Shown one piece after another: positions 16,876 to 23,598 of a stretch of DNA of 42,524 bases (positions are counted from its first letter, which is position 1; the number at the start of each line of letters is the position of its first letter). The notes under the pieces were generated by a model, which was given only the letters and a program-made list of their open reading frames with translations, had not been told where the DNA came from and ran no database searches. This DNA is from Firmicutes bacterium UBA1065 (GTDB lineage Bacteria; Bacillota; Clostridia; Tissierellales; Sedimentibacteraceae). The DNA is taken from assembly GCA_002316225.1 (NCBI GenBank), contig DCDC01000059.1, positions 5,124-47,647 on the forward strand, written 5' to 3'. A program made the position numbers and the translations under genes.

Positions 16876-17712
16876 TCATAGCACTTCACAATATTTGCAT
16901 CCGCTGCAAATTTCAACTTTTCCTTCAAATATTCTCTTTATTATGTCGGCCGTATTGCAGGCTTCTTTATTTTTCTTATCAACCTTAGAATCATGAAGGA
17001 TTATTTTCTTGGGCGAAACGCTCAACAATATGTTTATTACGCTTTCGTCATATGTTGATTCGGTGCTTAATTCCGCAGAAAACTCGGCACCGGACAAATA
17101 ATTTATCTTCTGCATGTTGCTGTCGTAAACCTGGACCTTGTTATTGTTAAACATTACATTCACAAGTTCATACCGGTTTTCTTCCGAATCCGATATTAAT
17201 TTTATGATGCTTATGAAATCCATGTATTCCTTCTTCATCAGGTAGGAATCGATGCACCTTTCAACTACCTGAGCTGCGTAAAGCTTCAGAAATTTGAGTC
17301 TGAAGTTGACAAATCCGTTCAAGTTTATTGAACTGGACTTTTCTATGACTTCTTTGAACTTGTTTTTTATGATTAGGTGTATCTTGATATCATTGTCTAT
17401 TTCTTCCTCGATATTAGAAATTATTGAATCCATTTCTTCTTCATCGAAGTAAAAATAATTTTCCTTAAGGGTTTTTATGCCAACCAGCTTGGTGTATTCA
17501 ACCAGGAGCTTGGTTATTTTGGCCGTTATTTTTTCAATGTACTCTCTCTTTTTTATTTTATTATCTGTAAAGTACCTTATCTTTATATTGCCTTCATCCG
17601 TTGATGTTAATTCTATGTTTATATCGCTTTCATCCAAATTTGTTATTATCCTGATATTATTATATATTTCATGATTTTCATTCCCATTTAATTCTAATGA
17701 TAAAAGCTCCAC
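16876..17712 (-). CDS. ytxC: Putative sporulation protein YtxC
   Basis: This 278-residue protein resembles the YtxC family of endospore formers, whose role is not known. Shared points are the length (about 280 residues), the central FVNFRLK segment followed by a helical stretch and LMKKEYMDFISIIKLI, and the late predicted beta-rich domain. The N-terminal part is charged and helical with no signal peptide or membrane span. The C-terminus ends with CSGCKYC (Cys269, Cys272, Cys275), a possible metal site. The start is GTG with GAGAGGAG ahead of it. It follows the DUF6873-like gene by 30 bases and is probably co-transcribed with it. Confidence 0.75.
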   Translation of the reverse strand: MELLSLELNGNENHEIYNNIRIITNLDESDINIELTSTDEGNIKIRYFTDNKIKKREYIEKITAKITKLLVEYTKLVGIKTLKENYFYFDEEEMDSIISNIEEEIDNDIKIHLIIKNKFKEVIEKSSSINLNGFVNFRLKFLKLYAAQVVERCIDSYLMKKEYMDFISIIKLISDSEENRYELVNVMFNNNKVQVYDSNMQKINYLSGAEFSAELSTESTYDESVINILLSVSPKKIILHDSKVDKKNKEACNTADIIKRIFEGKVEICSGCKYCEVL

Positions 17713-17742
17713 TTAGTCACTCCTCTCGGCGGTCAAGGGAGG

Positions 17743-18477
17743 TTATATTATCGGTATCAGCGTCCCTAGATCTGTAATCTGCTGATTTGAAGCTTCTTCA
17801 TAAATATATCCTGATGACTGAATAAATTTTCTTAATGACAAGGATATGTCATCGTCGAATATTTTGCCTGTTGACAAAAATACCTTATCATTAATCAAAC
17901 CTATCGAGCCTCCTATAAATCCGTTGTCATAGCCCTCCAGATGCACAAGCTTTGGATTTATATACATACAGTCTATATTATACGATAATAGTTTTTCATG
18001 TATCAAGAAATCTGATGTCAATGCCTTATTATCGCTTAAAGCGGCAACTGAGCATTTCGTATAGCCTTGATTAACATGAATAAATTCCATGCCCGCTTCT
18101 TCCAAATAATATTTCAAAATCTGGTCTGTATGCTTTGTATTGTGTACAGCATATCTCCCTATTCTTGCTACATTATATGCTATATCCTCAGGATAGTTTC
18201 TGCTTAGAGTTTTTCCACCTTCAATAACTTTTATTCCTAAGCCGGTTAAAACATTTCTGTAATAATCGTAAACATTGGGAGCAACAACAAAAGTTTCAAA
18301 ATCTATAGGATGAATAACCATGTCGGGATGGCCGTCGACGGGCTCGTGCAAATCAGGACATTTTATGGTTTTTATAGGCTCAATATTCAATTTTTTCAAA
18401 TAATCCAGAATTTCTTCCCCTGCCCTGTAGTCAATGATTACAAAGCGGGGTTTTTTATAAGGTATGAAGGGATTCAT
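17743..18477 (-). CDS. DUF6873-like protein with a guanidino-modifying-enzyme-type fold
   Basis: This 244-residue cytoplasmic protein looks like the DUF6873 family, predicted to adopt the five-bladed fold of arginine deiminases and amidinotransferases. The visible conserved stretches are HEPVDGHPDM (44-53), NVARIGRYAVHN (102-113), TKCSVAAL (140-147) and GGSIGLI (189-195). His50, Asp52, Cys142 and the double glycine are candidates for a catalytic set, but no reaction has been shown for the family to my knowledge. It heads a two-gene unit with YtxC and has its own promoter. It could be a degenerate, non-catalytic member. Confidence 0.6.
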   Translation of the reverse strand: MNPFIPYKKPRFVIIDYRAGEEILDYLKKLNIEPIKTIKCPDLHEPVDGHPDMVIHPIDFETFVVAPNVYDYYRNVLTGLGIKVIEGGKTLSRNYPEDIAYNVARIGRYAVHNTKHTDQILKYYLEEAGMEFIHVNQGYTKCSVAALSDNKALTSDFLIHEKLLSYNIDCMYINPKLVHLEGYDNGFIGGSIGLINDKVFLSTGKIFDDDISLSLRKFIQSSGYIYEEASNQQITDLGTLIPII

Positions 18478-18516
18478 TTTAAACCTGCCGGGAATTTTTT
18501 ATTTTATCCGATAAGA

Positions 18517-18544
18517 ATTATAACATAAATAATCAATATGACAA
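18517..18544 (-). promoter_or_regulatory. Promoter for the DUF6873-ytxC unit
   Basis: On the minus strand TTGTCA (18539-18544) and TATAAT (18517-18522) are 16 bases apart, and the -10 has the TGn extension. It lies about 40 bases before the start codon. Confidence 0.65.
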
Positions 18545-18584
18545 GGGGACGGGGGTACCGCCACCTGACGATACCCCCGCCCCC
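18545..18584 (-). terminator. G+C-rich hairpin after the SDR gene
   Basis: Arms GGGGGTA (18551-18557) and TACCCCC (18572-18578) are flanked by outer GGGG and CCCC runs. It lies 14 bases past the SDR stop. The T-tract on the minus strand is short (TTGTCATATTG), and it abuts the -35 of the next promoter. Confidence 0.65.
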
Positions 18585-18597
18585 ATATGATCATTTA

Positions 18598-19362
18598 TTA
18601 ATATGCTCTCCAACCGCCATCAACGGCAATGCATTGTCCATTTACGAATGATGATTCATCGCTTGCCAGGAATACTGCCACTTGTGCTATTTCACTACCC
18701 TGGCCGGTTCGTGGATTTAGGGCCAGGCCGATTCCCGTACGTTTTGCACCTTCCATGTTGATATTCTTCATGAATTCACTGGAAGCTATCTCTGTAGCTA
18801 TAGCTCCGGGGCATATAGCGTTGCATCTTATGTTTTTCAAAGCATACATGAATGCCGTGTTTTTTGTCAAACCCACTACCGCATGCTTGCTGGCCGTATA
18901 CACTGCTCCTGCAACACCGCCGTACAAGCCTCCGATGGAAGCAATATTGATTATATTTCCGCCTCCAACTTCTTCAAAGTATTTTACGGCTTTTCTCATA
19001 GAGTATACTACTGATTTCACATTTACATCAAATACCTTATCATACATTTCATCCTTTACATCACCTACTGCACTCATATCGTCCATGATGCCGGCATTAT
19101 TAACTAAAATATCCAATTTACCAAACCGGTTTACGGCTTCATCTATCATTTCGTTGACTTTTGCACTGTCGGTTATATCTGCTGAGAATGCAACGACTTT
19201 ACCTTCAAAATCTTTTGTTTGGTCAACAAGTTCCTTCAATCTTTCGGCCCGGCGGGCTACAGCCACAACATTTGCACCTTCCTTGGCGAAATAATAGGCA
19301 ATATCCCTGCCCATACCTGAACTTGCTCCGGTTACAACTGCTGTTTTTCCCTTTAACCTCAT
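18598..19362 (-). CDS. Short-chain dehydrogenase/reductase
   Basis: This 254-residue classical SDR is an NAD(P)-dependent oxidoreductase. It has the cofactor motif TGASSGMG (11-18), NNAG (88-91) and the catalytic Ser142, Tyr155 and Lys159 in YTASK. It also has the substrate-loop ICPGAIATEI and the typical end FVNGQCIAVDGGW. The residue at the end of the second strand is Arg38 (VARR), which suggests NADP preference. Strong AAAGGAGG precedes the ATG. It is a single-gene unit between two terminator-like hairpins. The substrate (ketoacyl, sugar, steroid or other) cannot be assigned; glucose 1-dehydrogenase-like and FabG-like labels would be equally vague. Confidence 0.93.
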   Translation of the reverse strand: MRLKGKTAVVTGASSGMGRDIAYYFAKEGANVVAVARRAERLKELVDQTKDFEGKVVAFSADITDSAKVNEMIDEAVNRFGKLDILVNNAGIMDDMSAVGDVKDEMYDKVFDVNVKSVVYSMRKAVKYFEEVGGGNIINIASIGGLYGGVAGAVYTASKHAVVGLTKNTAFMYALKNIRCNAICPGAIATEIASSEFMKNINMEGAKRTGIGLALNPRTGQGSEIAQVAVFLASDESSFVNGQCIAVDGGWRAY

Positions 19363-19407
19363 ATAATTCCTCCTTTAAATAATATATATAAATATGATAC
19401 CCCTCAA

Positions 19408-19439
19408 GGCATTCGTTAAACATAAATTGTAACGATGCC
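19408..19439. other. Hairpin between hslO and the SDR gene
   Basis: Arms GGCATTCGTTA (19408-19418) and TAACGATGCC (19430-19439) pair with one bulged T around an 11-base loop. It lies 21 bases past the hslO stop and upstream of the SDR ribosome site. It lacks a T-tract, so it may be an hslO mRNA end or an SDR leader/operator element. Confidence 0.45.
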
Positions 19440-19460
19440 TGTCCCCTTGTCTTTATTTTG

Positions 19461-20345
19461 TTATGGTGTTTCTATATATTTCAATATGTTTTTCAGTTTG
19501 TCCCCTTCAAATAAGTATTTCTTGCTGCAGAAGTGGCATACCGTTTCAATCTTTTGGTCTTCTTCGATAATCTTCTTAAGCTCTTCCTTTCCTAAGGAAA
19601 TCAGGGCCTCCTCCATCCTTTCCTCCGAGCAGTCGCATTTGAAGGATACGGGAATCTTATCAAAAACCTCTATTTCGAATTCGGAAAAAATTTCTCTTGC
19701 TATTTCTTCCACATCTTTTTCATTGTCAAAATACTCTGATACCGACTTGAGATTGCTGAGGGCCTTTTCTAATTTAAGCAGGTCTTCCTCTTCGATAAAG
19801 GGCAGGGTCTGGACAATGAAGCCTCCTGCTGACTTGATGCTGTAATCGGTATCCACTAAAACTCCTAAGGCAACTGCCGTATTCTGCTGCTCTGACAAGT
19901 AGTAATACAGAGCTATGTCATCCCCGATTTCTCCAGTTGCCAGGTCCGTACTTCCCACATAGGGCTCTCTCAATCCGATATCCATCATAACGGTGAGCTT
20001 ACCCTGGGTTCCCACGGCTCCACCCACGTTTAGTTTGCCGTTTTCTTTAAGGTCCAGATCTACATTGGGATTGCCTACATATCCCTTGACATGGCCGGAA
20101 TTGTCGGAAACAACCATAATTGTACCTATGGGTCCCCCTCCGTTTATGTTGATGGTCAACCTGTCTTTTTCGTTTTTCATCATGAAGCCCATCATGAGAC
20201 CGGCTGTAAGGGTCCTCCCAAGGGCAGCCGATGCCGTAGGTGTCGTATTGTGGTGGCGCCTTGCCTCTTCCACTGTATCTGTCGACCTTACCATAAAAAG
20301 TCTGAAGGTCTTTTTCTTATCCATTGCTCTAATCATGTAATCCAT
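19461..20345 (-). CDS. hslO: Redox-regulated chaperone Hsp33
   Basis: Hsp33 is a holdase that is switched on when oxidation releases zinc from its four cysteines. The 294-residue protein has the N-terminal core (MDYMIRAMDKKKTFRLF, then AAALGRTLTAGL-type segment GRTLTAGLMMGFMM) and the C-terminal redox switch with Cys237, Cys239, Cys270 and Cys273 (CDC and CHFC). Length is normal. It starts 18 bases after the methyltransferase stop with GAAGGGAT as ribosome site, so it is probably part of the same minus-strand run with the methyltransferase and the spore protein. The link to a spore gene is unusual and discussed as a finding. Confidence 0.96.
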   Translation of the reverse strand: MDYMIRAMDKKKTFRLFMVRSTDTVEEARRHHNTTPTASAALGRTLTAGLMMGFMMKNEKDRLTININGGGPIGTIMVVSDNSGHVKGYVGNPNVDLDLKENGKLNVGGAVGTQGKLTVMMDIGLREPYVGSTDLATGEIGDDIALYYYLSEQQNTAVALGVLVDTDYSIKSAGGFIVQTLPFIEEEDLLKLEKALSNLKSVSEYFDNEKDVEEIAREIFSEFEIEVFDKIPVSFKCDCSEERMEEALISLGKEELKKIIEEDQKIETVCHFCSKKYLFEGDKLKNILKYIETP

Positions 20346-20363
20346 TGTTTTATCCCTTCTTCG

Positions 20364-21083
20364 TTATAGTTTCATTGCCGTAAAAACCGCCCTCAAGGAT
20401 TTTTCGCCGTAGCCTTCTTCAGTGTAATCATCAAATATTTCTATGTTTTCAAATCCTGCTTTTTTCAACAGACTCGTGATTTCTTCAATTTCATGTATGT
20501 ATTGGGTTTGGTCTTCGGTAATCCTGATATATTTGTCCCGGTCCCTTACAAAAAAGTTGATTTCAATGTTCACTCTTCCATCATCCGAAAGGTCATTTTC
20601 CCAAACGTAAAAAACGTCCCCGTCATCGTAAACATAGGTGTCGCAAAACATTTTTTCATATTTGTATTTTGTGCTTATATCAAAAATAAATACGGCTCCC
20701 TGGTTCAGATGATGGTAAACTCTTTCAAAAAAGGCCCCCGCTTCTTCCCTTGTGATATAGTTTACTCCGTCACAACAGCAGATTGCCGCGTCAAACTTAT
20801 CATCTATTTTAAAATCGGCCATATTTAGTTTCAGCAAGCGGACCATGGGACTTCGCCCAAGCTTTTCGTAAGCTCTCATGAGCATGTCCTCTGACAAGTC
20901 AAAGGCAGTAACCATATAGTTATTTTCTGCCAGGAGTTTAGTTATGTTACCGGTGCCGCAGGCTGCTTCCAGGACCTTTCTTTTCCCGCTTGTTTTCTTC
21001 ATAATGAAGGATGTCCACTTTTGGTAGTCAACATCCATAAGCATATCGTAAATTTGAGAAAAATCTTTATAACTCTCTTGCAT
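20364..21083 (-). CDS. Class I SAM-dependent methyltransferase
   Basis: This 239-residue methyltransferase has motif I VLEAACGTGNITKLL (about residues 37-51), a conserved acidic residue after the second strand (VTAFDLSEDML), and the motif IV region DAAICCCDGVNYI. The later half is the beta-rich C-terminus (FVRDRDKYIRITEDQTQYIHEIEEI) seen in small-molecule methyltransferases of the Methyltransf_25/11 type. No substrate is evident. Its ATG overlaps the stop of the spore-protein gene by one base (TAATG), so translation is likely coupled. Confidence 0.9.
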   Translation of the reverse strand: MQESYKDFSQIYDMLMDVDYQKWTSFIMKKTSGKRKVLEAACGTGNITKLLAENNYMVTAFDLSEDMLMRAYEKLGRSPMVRLLKLNMADFKIDDKFDAAICCCDGVNYITREEAGAFFERVYHHLNQGAVFIFDISTKYKYEKMFCDTYVYDDGDVFYVWENDLSDDGRVNIEINFFVRDRDKYIRITEDQTQYIHEIEEITSLLKKAGFENIEIFDDYTEEGYGEKSLRAVFTAMKL

Positions 21084-21274
21084 TATTTTTTCCTTTTCTT
21101 TTTCTTAGCTGTTATCAAACCGCCTATCCTGCCTGTTTCCTTGGCGGTAAGGCCTCCCCAGCCAAGTTTTTCGACCTTTTCGGTAAGGCCTAACTCTTCT
21201 GCTATTTCCATCTTCATTATGTCATTTATTGTAGGTTCTTTTTTCTTCTTGTTTTTCTCTTTCTTTTCAGCCAT
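21083..21274 (-). CDS. Small acid-soluble spore protein, alpha/beta type
   Basis: This 63-residue protein is a DNA-coating protein of dormant spores. Its second half (EIAEELGLTEKVEKLGWGGLTAKETGRIGG, spanning about residues 28-57) holds the hallmarks of the alpha/beta SASP family: the ELG...K...GWG helix-turn and the LTAKETGRIGG end. The first 20 residues are very lysine-rich and the tail is KKKKRKK. This is longer and more basic than the usual Bacillus SASP. A clear GGGAGGG precedes the ATG. It is the gene before the methyltransferase and is preceded by a small membrane-peptide gene. I am confident of the family and less so of the exact subgroup. Confidence 0.82.
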   Translation of the reverse strand: MAEKKEKNKKKKEPTINDIMKMEIAEELGLTEKVEKLGWGGLTAKETGRIGGLITAKKKKRKK

Positions 21275-21289
21275 AATACCCTCCCGTAA

Positions 21290-21318
21290 TATTATGGTTG
21301 AAAAGCAGAAAATTATTC
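21290..21318 (-). promoter_or_regulatory. Candidate sigma-G-type promoter for the SASP gene
   Basis: On the minus strand GAATA (21314-21318) and CATAATA (21290-21296) are 17 bases apart, matching the forespore sigma-G pattern GHATR/CATWMTA. However, the -10 ends only 15 bases before the ATG, so the expected start site would fall in or near the ribosome site. That distance weakens the call. Confidence 0.4.
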
Positions 21319-21325
21319 TTTATCA

Positions 21326-21472
21326 TTACCTGTCATATTTATCTCTTTTAGCAAGTAAAATCGCCTTTATTTCTTTTAAAAGCAATAATATTTTATTTAA
21401 AGTATATTGTATGCTTATTAAAATTACAAAAAGCATTACGGCAGCTATCAAGTTTAAATTAAGCTTTATCAT
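21326..21472 (-). CDS. 48-residue single-span membrane peptide
   Basis: The reading frame starts ATG ATA AAG and ends AGG TAA, giving MIKLNLNLIAAVML and so on for 48 residues. It has a GAGGAG ribosome site 5 bases upstream. The peptide has one hydrophobic helix (about residues 7-21) and a second amphipathic leucine-rich stretch (about 25-41, with NKILLLLKEIKAILL), then a polar end KRDKYDR. It is too short for usual gene callers. It lies 51 bases upstream of the SASP gene on the same strand. I recall similar short membrane peptides in clostridia but no function. The frame, ribosome site and composition make it likely real. Confidence 0.6.
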   Translation of the reverse strand: MIKLNLNLIAAVMLFVILISIQYTLNKILLLLKEIKAILLAKRDKYDR

Positions 21473-21547
21473 TTCTTCTCCTCAAGGGGGACAGGATTAA
21501 TTTTACTTATAATATCATAAGAAATCAACCATTTCAAGATAATAAAA

Positions 21548-21582
21548 TCCCCCGTTGACAGGGGGAATTTAATTCATATACT
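21548..21582 (+). promoter_or_regulatory. azlCD promoter with its -35 inside a palindrome
   Basis: TTGACA (21555-21560) and TATACT (21577-21582) are 16 bases apart, about 79 bases before azlC. The -35 forms the loop of a TCCCCC (21548-21553) / GGGGGA (21561-21566) inverted repeat. A protein bound there would block the -35, so it is a candidate operator. The same hairpin might end minus-strand transcripts. Confidence 0.6.
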
Positions 21583-21660
21583 ATCATGAAATATTATAAT
21601 TGATTATGAAAACCATTGATGTTAAAATAAATGAAATATATCTGACGAGGAGACCTTGAT

Positions 21661-22374
21661 GTGGAAACAACAAAAGAAACCGCTATAAAAGCCCTTAAGG
21701 CAGCTTTCCCCCAGACCATTCCCATCATGGCAGGCTATGTGTTCTTAAGCATCGCCTATGGGGTATACATGAATGCCTTCGGATTCAATTTCTTGTATCC
21801 CATGTTCATGAGCATGTTAATATATGCCGGTACAGTTCAATTCGTTGCGGTAGGATTGCTGATGGCGGTTTTTGATCCCCTTAATGCCTTTTTTTTAACT
21901 CTTATGATTAATGCCAGGTATTTGTTTTATGGCATATCCATGCTGAACAAGTACAGGATAAATGGATTAAAGGGAGCTTTCCTGGTTTTCGGAATGAGCG
22001 ACGAAACCTTCTCCATTAACCTGACTGCAGATATCCCGGAAGATATCGATGAGGGCTGGTTCATGTTCTTTGTAACGATTTTGAATTACACCTATTGGGT
22101 ATCCGGGTCCATCTTGGGCGGCTTGTTCGGGGAGTTGATTGAATTCAATACAAAGGGGCTTGAATTTGCCATGACAGCCATGTTCATCGTAATCTTCCTG
22201 GAGCAGTGGCTGAAAGAAAAAAGCCATTCCAGCTCTCTCTTAGGATTGGGGGTATCCGCATCATGCCTTATAATTTTTGGAAGCGACAACTTTATAATTC
22301 CTTCCATGATTGTGATTCTATTGATTCTTACCCTGAAGAAGGAACCTTTTATGAAAGCAGGTGAAACAAAATGA
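21661..22374 (+). CDS. azlC: Branched-chain amino acid exporter subunit AzlC
   Basis: AzlC is the large subunit of a two-part exporter of branched-chain and related amino acids. The 237-residue membrane protein has about seven hydrophobic segments and the family's conserved N-terminal AAFPQTIPIMAGYVFLSIAYG region, followed by LIYAGTVQFVAVGLL and INARYLFYGISM. The start is GTG, with GAGGAG 8 bases upstream. Its stop overlaps the start of azlD by 4 bases (ATGA), so the pair is translated together. No Lrp gene is adjacent here; the Lrp-type gene is far upstream. Confidence 0.95.
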   Translation: METTKETAIKALKAAFPQTIPIMAGYVFLSIAYGVYMNAFGFNFLYPMFMSMLIYAGTVQFVAVGLLMAVFDPLNAFFLTLMINARYLFYGISMLNKYRINGLKGAFLVFGMSDETFSINLTADIPEDIDEGWFMFFVTILNYTYWVSGSILGGLFGELIEFNTKGLEFAMTAMFIVIFLEQWLKEKSHSSSLLGLGVSASCLIIFGSDNFIIPSMIVILLILTLKKEPFMKAGETK

Positions 22375-22703
22375 CGATGACAGCCGGTCAACATGTTATA
22401 ATCATCGCCTTGGTAGCGGTCGGGACCATGATTACCCGTTTTCTTCCATTTATTTTGTTTCCCGCAAATAAACCCACCCCCAAGTACATACAGTACTTAG
22501 GCAAGGCCCTTCCACCCGCCTCTCTGGGATTGCTTGTGGTATATGCCCTTAAGGATGTAAATGTGTTGCAAGGCAGCCACGGTATTCCGGAGTTGATTGC
22601 CGTTATCCTGGTCTTGGCAGTTCACCTGTGGAAGAGGCAGATGCTTCTATCCATTGCAATCGGAACTGTATGCTACATGGTTTTAGTACAGGCGTTTTTT
22701 TAA
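22371..22703 (+). CDS. azlD: Branched-chain amino acid exporter subunit AzlD
   Basis: This 110-residue protein is the small membrane partner of AzlC, with three hydrophobic segments. The start MTMTAGQHVIIIALVAVGTMITRFLP (residues 1-26) holds the TRFLPF motif of the family, and LGKALPPASLGLLVVYALKD follows. It overlaps azlC by 4 bases and is followed by a clear terminator, so azlCD is a two-gene operon. Confidence 0.94.
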   Translation: MTMTAGQHVIIIALVAVGTMITRFLPFILFPANKPTPKYIQYLGKALPPASLGLLVVYALKDVNVLQGSHGIPELIAVILVLAVHLWKRQMLLSIAIGTVCYMVLVQAFF

Positions 22704-22716
22704 AAAGAATAAATAC

Positions 22717-22752
22717 AGCAGCTTCCATTGTGAAAGCTGCTTTAATTTTTTA
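22717..22752 (+). terminator. Terminator after azlCD
   Basis: An 8-bp stem AGCAGCTT (22717-22724) / AAGCTGCT (22734-22741) with a 9-base loop is followed by TTTAATTTTTT. It lies 13 bases past the azlD stop. Confidence 0.85.
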
Positions 22753-22765
22753 ATTTATTAATTTA

Positions 22766-23365
22766 TTACTCTTCTTTAAACATTATCCTGAATTGTTCTT
22801 TTATCATTTTAACCCAGTCAATATCATCATAAGAACTGTCTGTACTTGTACACCACTTCATTAGAATTCCGGTGAAAGCAGAAATTGAATGTATGTATGC
22901 CTCATTAAAATTAAAATCCATCAACAATGAACCTTCTTCTTGTGCTTTCTTAATAATGGCAGTCAGGTTATCGACATATGGACGACCTTCTATTCGGACT
23001 TCAACTGTTTTACTGAATTGACTGATATATGAAAATCTCGTCATTTCTTTTCCAATACTTTCAAAGTATTTAAAAGCACAGAGATTTAATTCTATTAACT
23101 GATCTTTAGTTCTTGTTATTTTTTCGATAGCATAATTGTCCAGGATAAACTTATCCAGGCCGGAGTTAATAGACAAAGTGACAATATGATCTTTAGAAGG
23201 GAAATGATAATAAAAAGCTCCTTTAGTTAAATTGCAATGCTCGCATATATCATCTATAGTTACCTTCTTTACGCCATATTTCATAAATAGCTCTATTGCT
23301 GAATCCAATAGTGTTTGTCTGGTTTGCATGGATTTTATTTCCTGCTGAGTCGATTTAATTGCCAT
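22766..23365 (-). CDS. TetR/AcrR family repressor
   Basis: This 199-residue regulator has an N-terminal helix-turn-helix (about residues 15-60: TLLDSAIELFMKYGVKKVTIDDICEHCNLTKGAFYYHFPSK is the region, with the recognition helix at NLTKGAFYYHF) and a helical ligand domain. It diverges from the secreted flavoprotein gene, with a palindromic candidate operator and both promoters in the 233-base gap. TetR proteins usually repress the adjacent gene until a small ligand binds, so the ligand may be the substrate of that reductase. This is inferred from context. Confidence 0.93.
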   Translation of the reverse strand: MAIKSTQQEIKSMQTRQTLLDSAIELFMKYGVKKVTIDDICEHCNLTKGAFYYHFPSKDHIVTLSINSGLDKFILDNYAIEKITRTKDQLIELNLCAFKYFESIGKEMTRFSYISQFSKTVEVRIEGRPYVDNLTAIIKKAQEEGSLLMDFNFNEAYIHSISAFTGILMKWCTSTDSSYDDIDWVKMIKEQFRIMFKEE

Positions 23366-23420
23366 TAGATTTCCCTCCTACTTGGTAACCACTACCGGGT
23401 CCAGGCTAAATTCATTGATA

Positions 23421-23449
23421 ATTTTATTATTTATATGCCGTGATGTCAA
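23421..23449 (-). promoter_or_regulatory. Promoter for the TetR gene
   Basis: On the minus strand TTGACA (23444-23449) and TAAAAT (23421-23426) are exactly 17 bases apart. The -10 lies about 55 bases before the TetR start codon. Confidence 0.7.
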
Positions 23450-23464
23450 GCTATTATACAAATA

Positions 23465-23489
23465 ACATACTACGGTATGTACTGCAGTA
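23465..23489. promoter_or_regulatory. Candidate TetR operator
   Basis: ACATAC-TACG-GTATGT (23465-23480) is a perfect 6-bp inverted repeat with a 4-base centre. It overlaps by one base TACTGCAGTA (23480-23489), a perfect 10-base palindrome. It lies between the TetR -35 and the flavoprotein -35, where a dimeric repressor could block both. Confidence 0.6.
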
Positions 23490-23499
23490 AAAATAATTA

Positions 23500-23528
23500 T
23501 TGACAACAAAATAACACCATCATATAAT
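23500..23528 (+). promoter_or_regulatory. Promoter for the flavoprotein gene
   Basis: Perfect TTGACA (23500-23505) and perfect TATAAT (23523-23528) are 17 bases apart, about 70 bases before the start codon. A full-consensus promoter fits a gene held off by a repressor. Confidence 0.85.
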
Positions 23529-23598
23529 AAATTACGACATTTATCGATGGTTTTTTATGAAATGTCAAGCTAGATTTTAATAACGAAAGGAGAAAATC

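Larger units (their letters stand above)
23443..23572. repeat. 11-base direct repeat flanking the divergent promoters
   Basis: ATGTCAAGCTA occurs at 23443-23453 (covering the TetR -35) and again at 23562-23572, between the flavoprotein promoter and its start codon. The two exact copies bracket the operator region and could be extra regulator contacts. Confidence 0.5.

Noticed and set aside
16858..16880. Possible sigma-54 promoter at TGGCAC near the potD hairpin
   Set aside because: No TTGC element follows at the required distance; it is part of a symmetrical hairpin.
18629..19294. 221-codon plus-strand ORF opposite the SDR gene
   Set aside because: Antisense shadow; the SDR reading frame carries all catalytic motifs.
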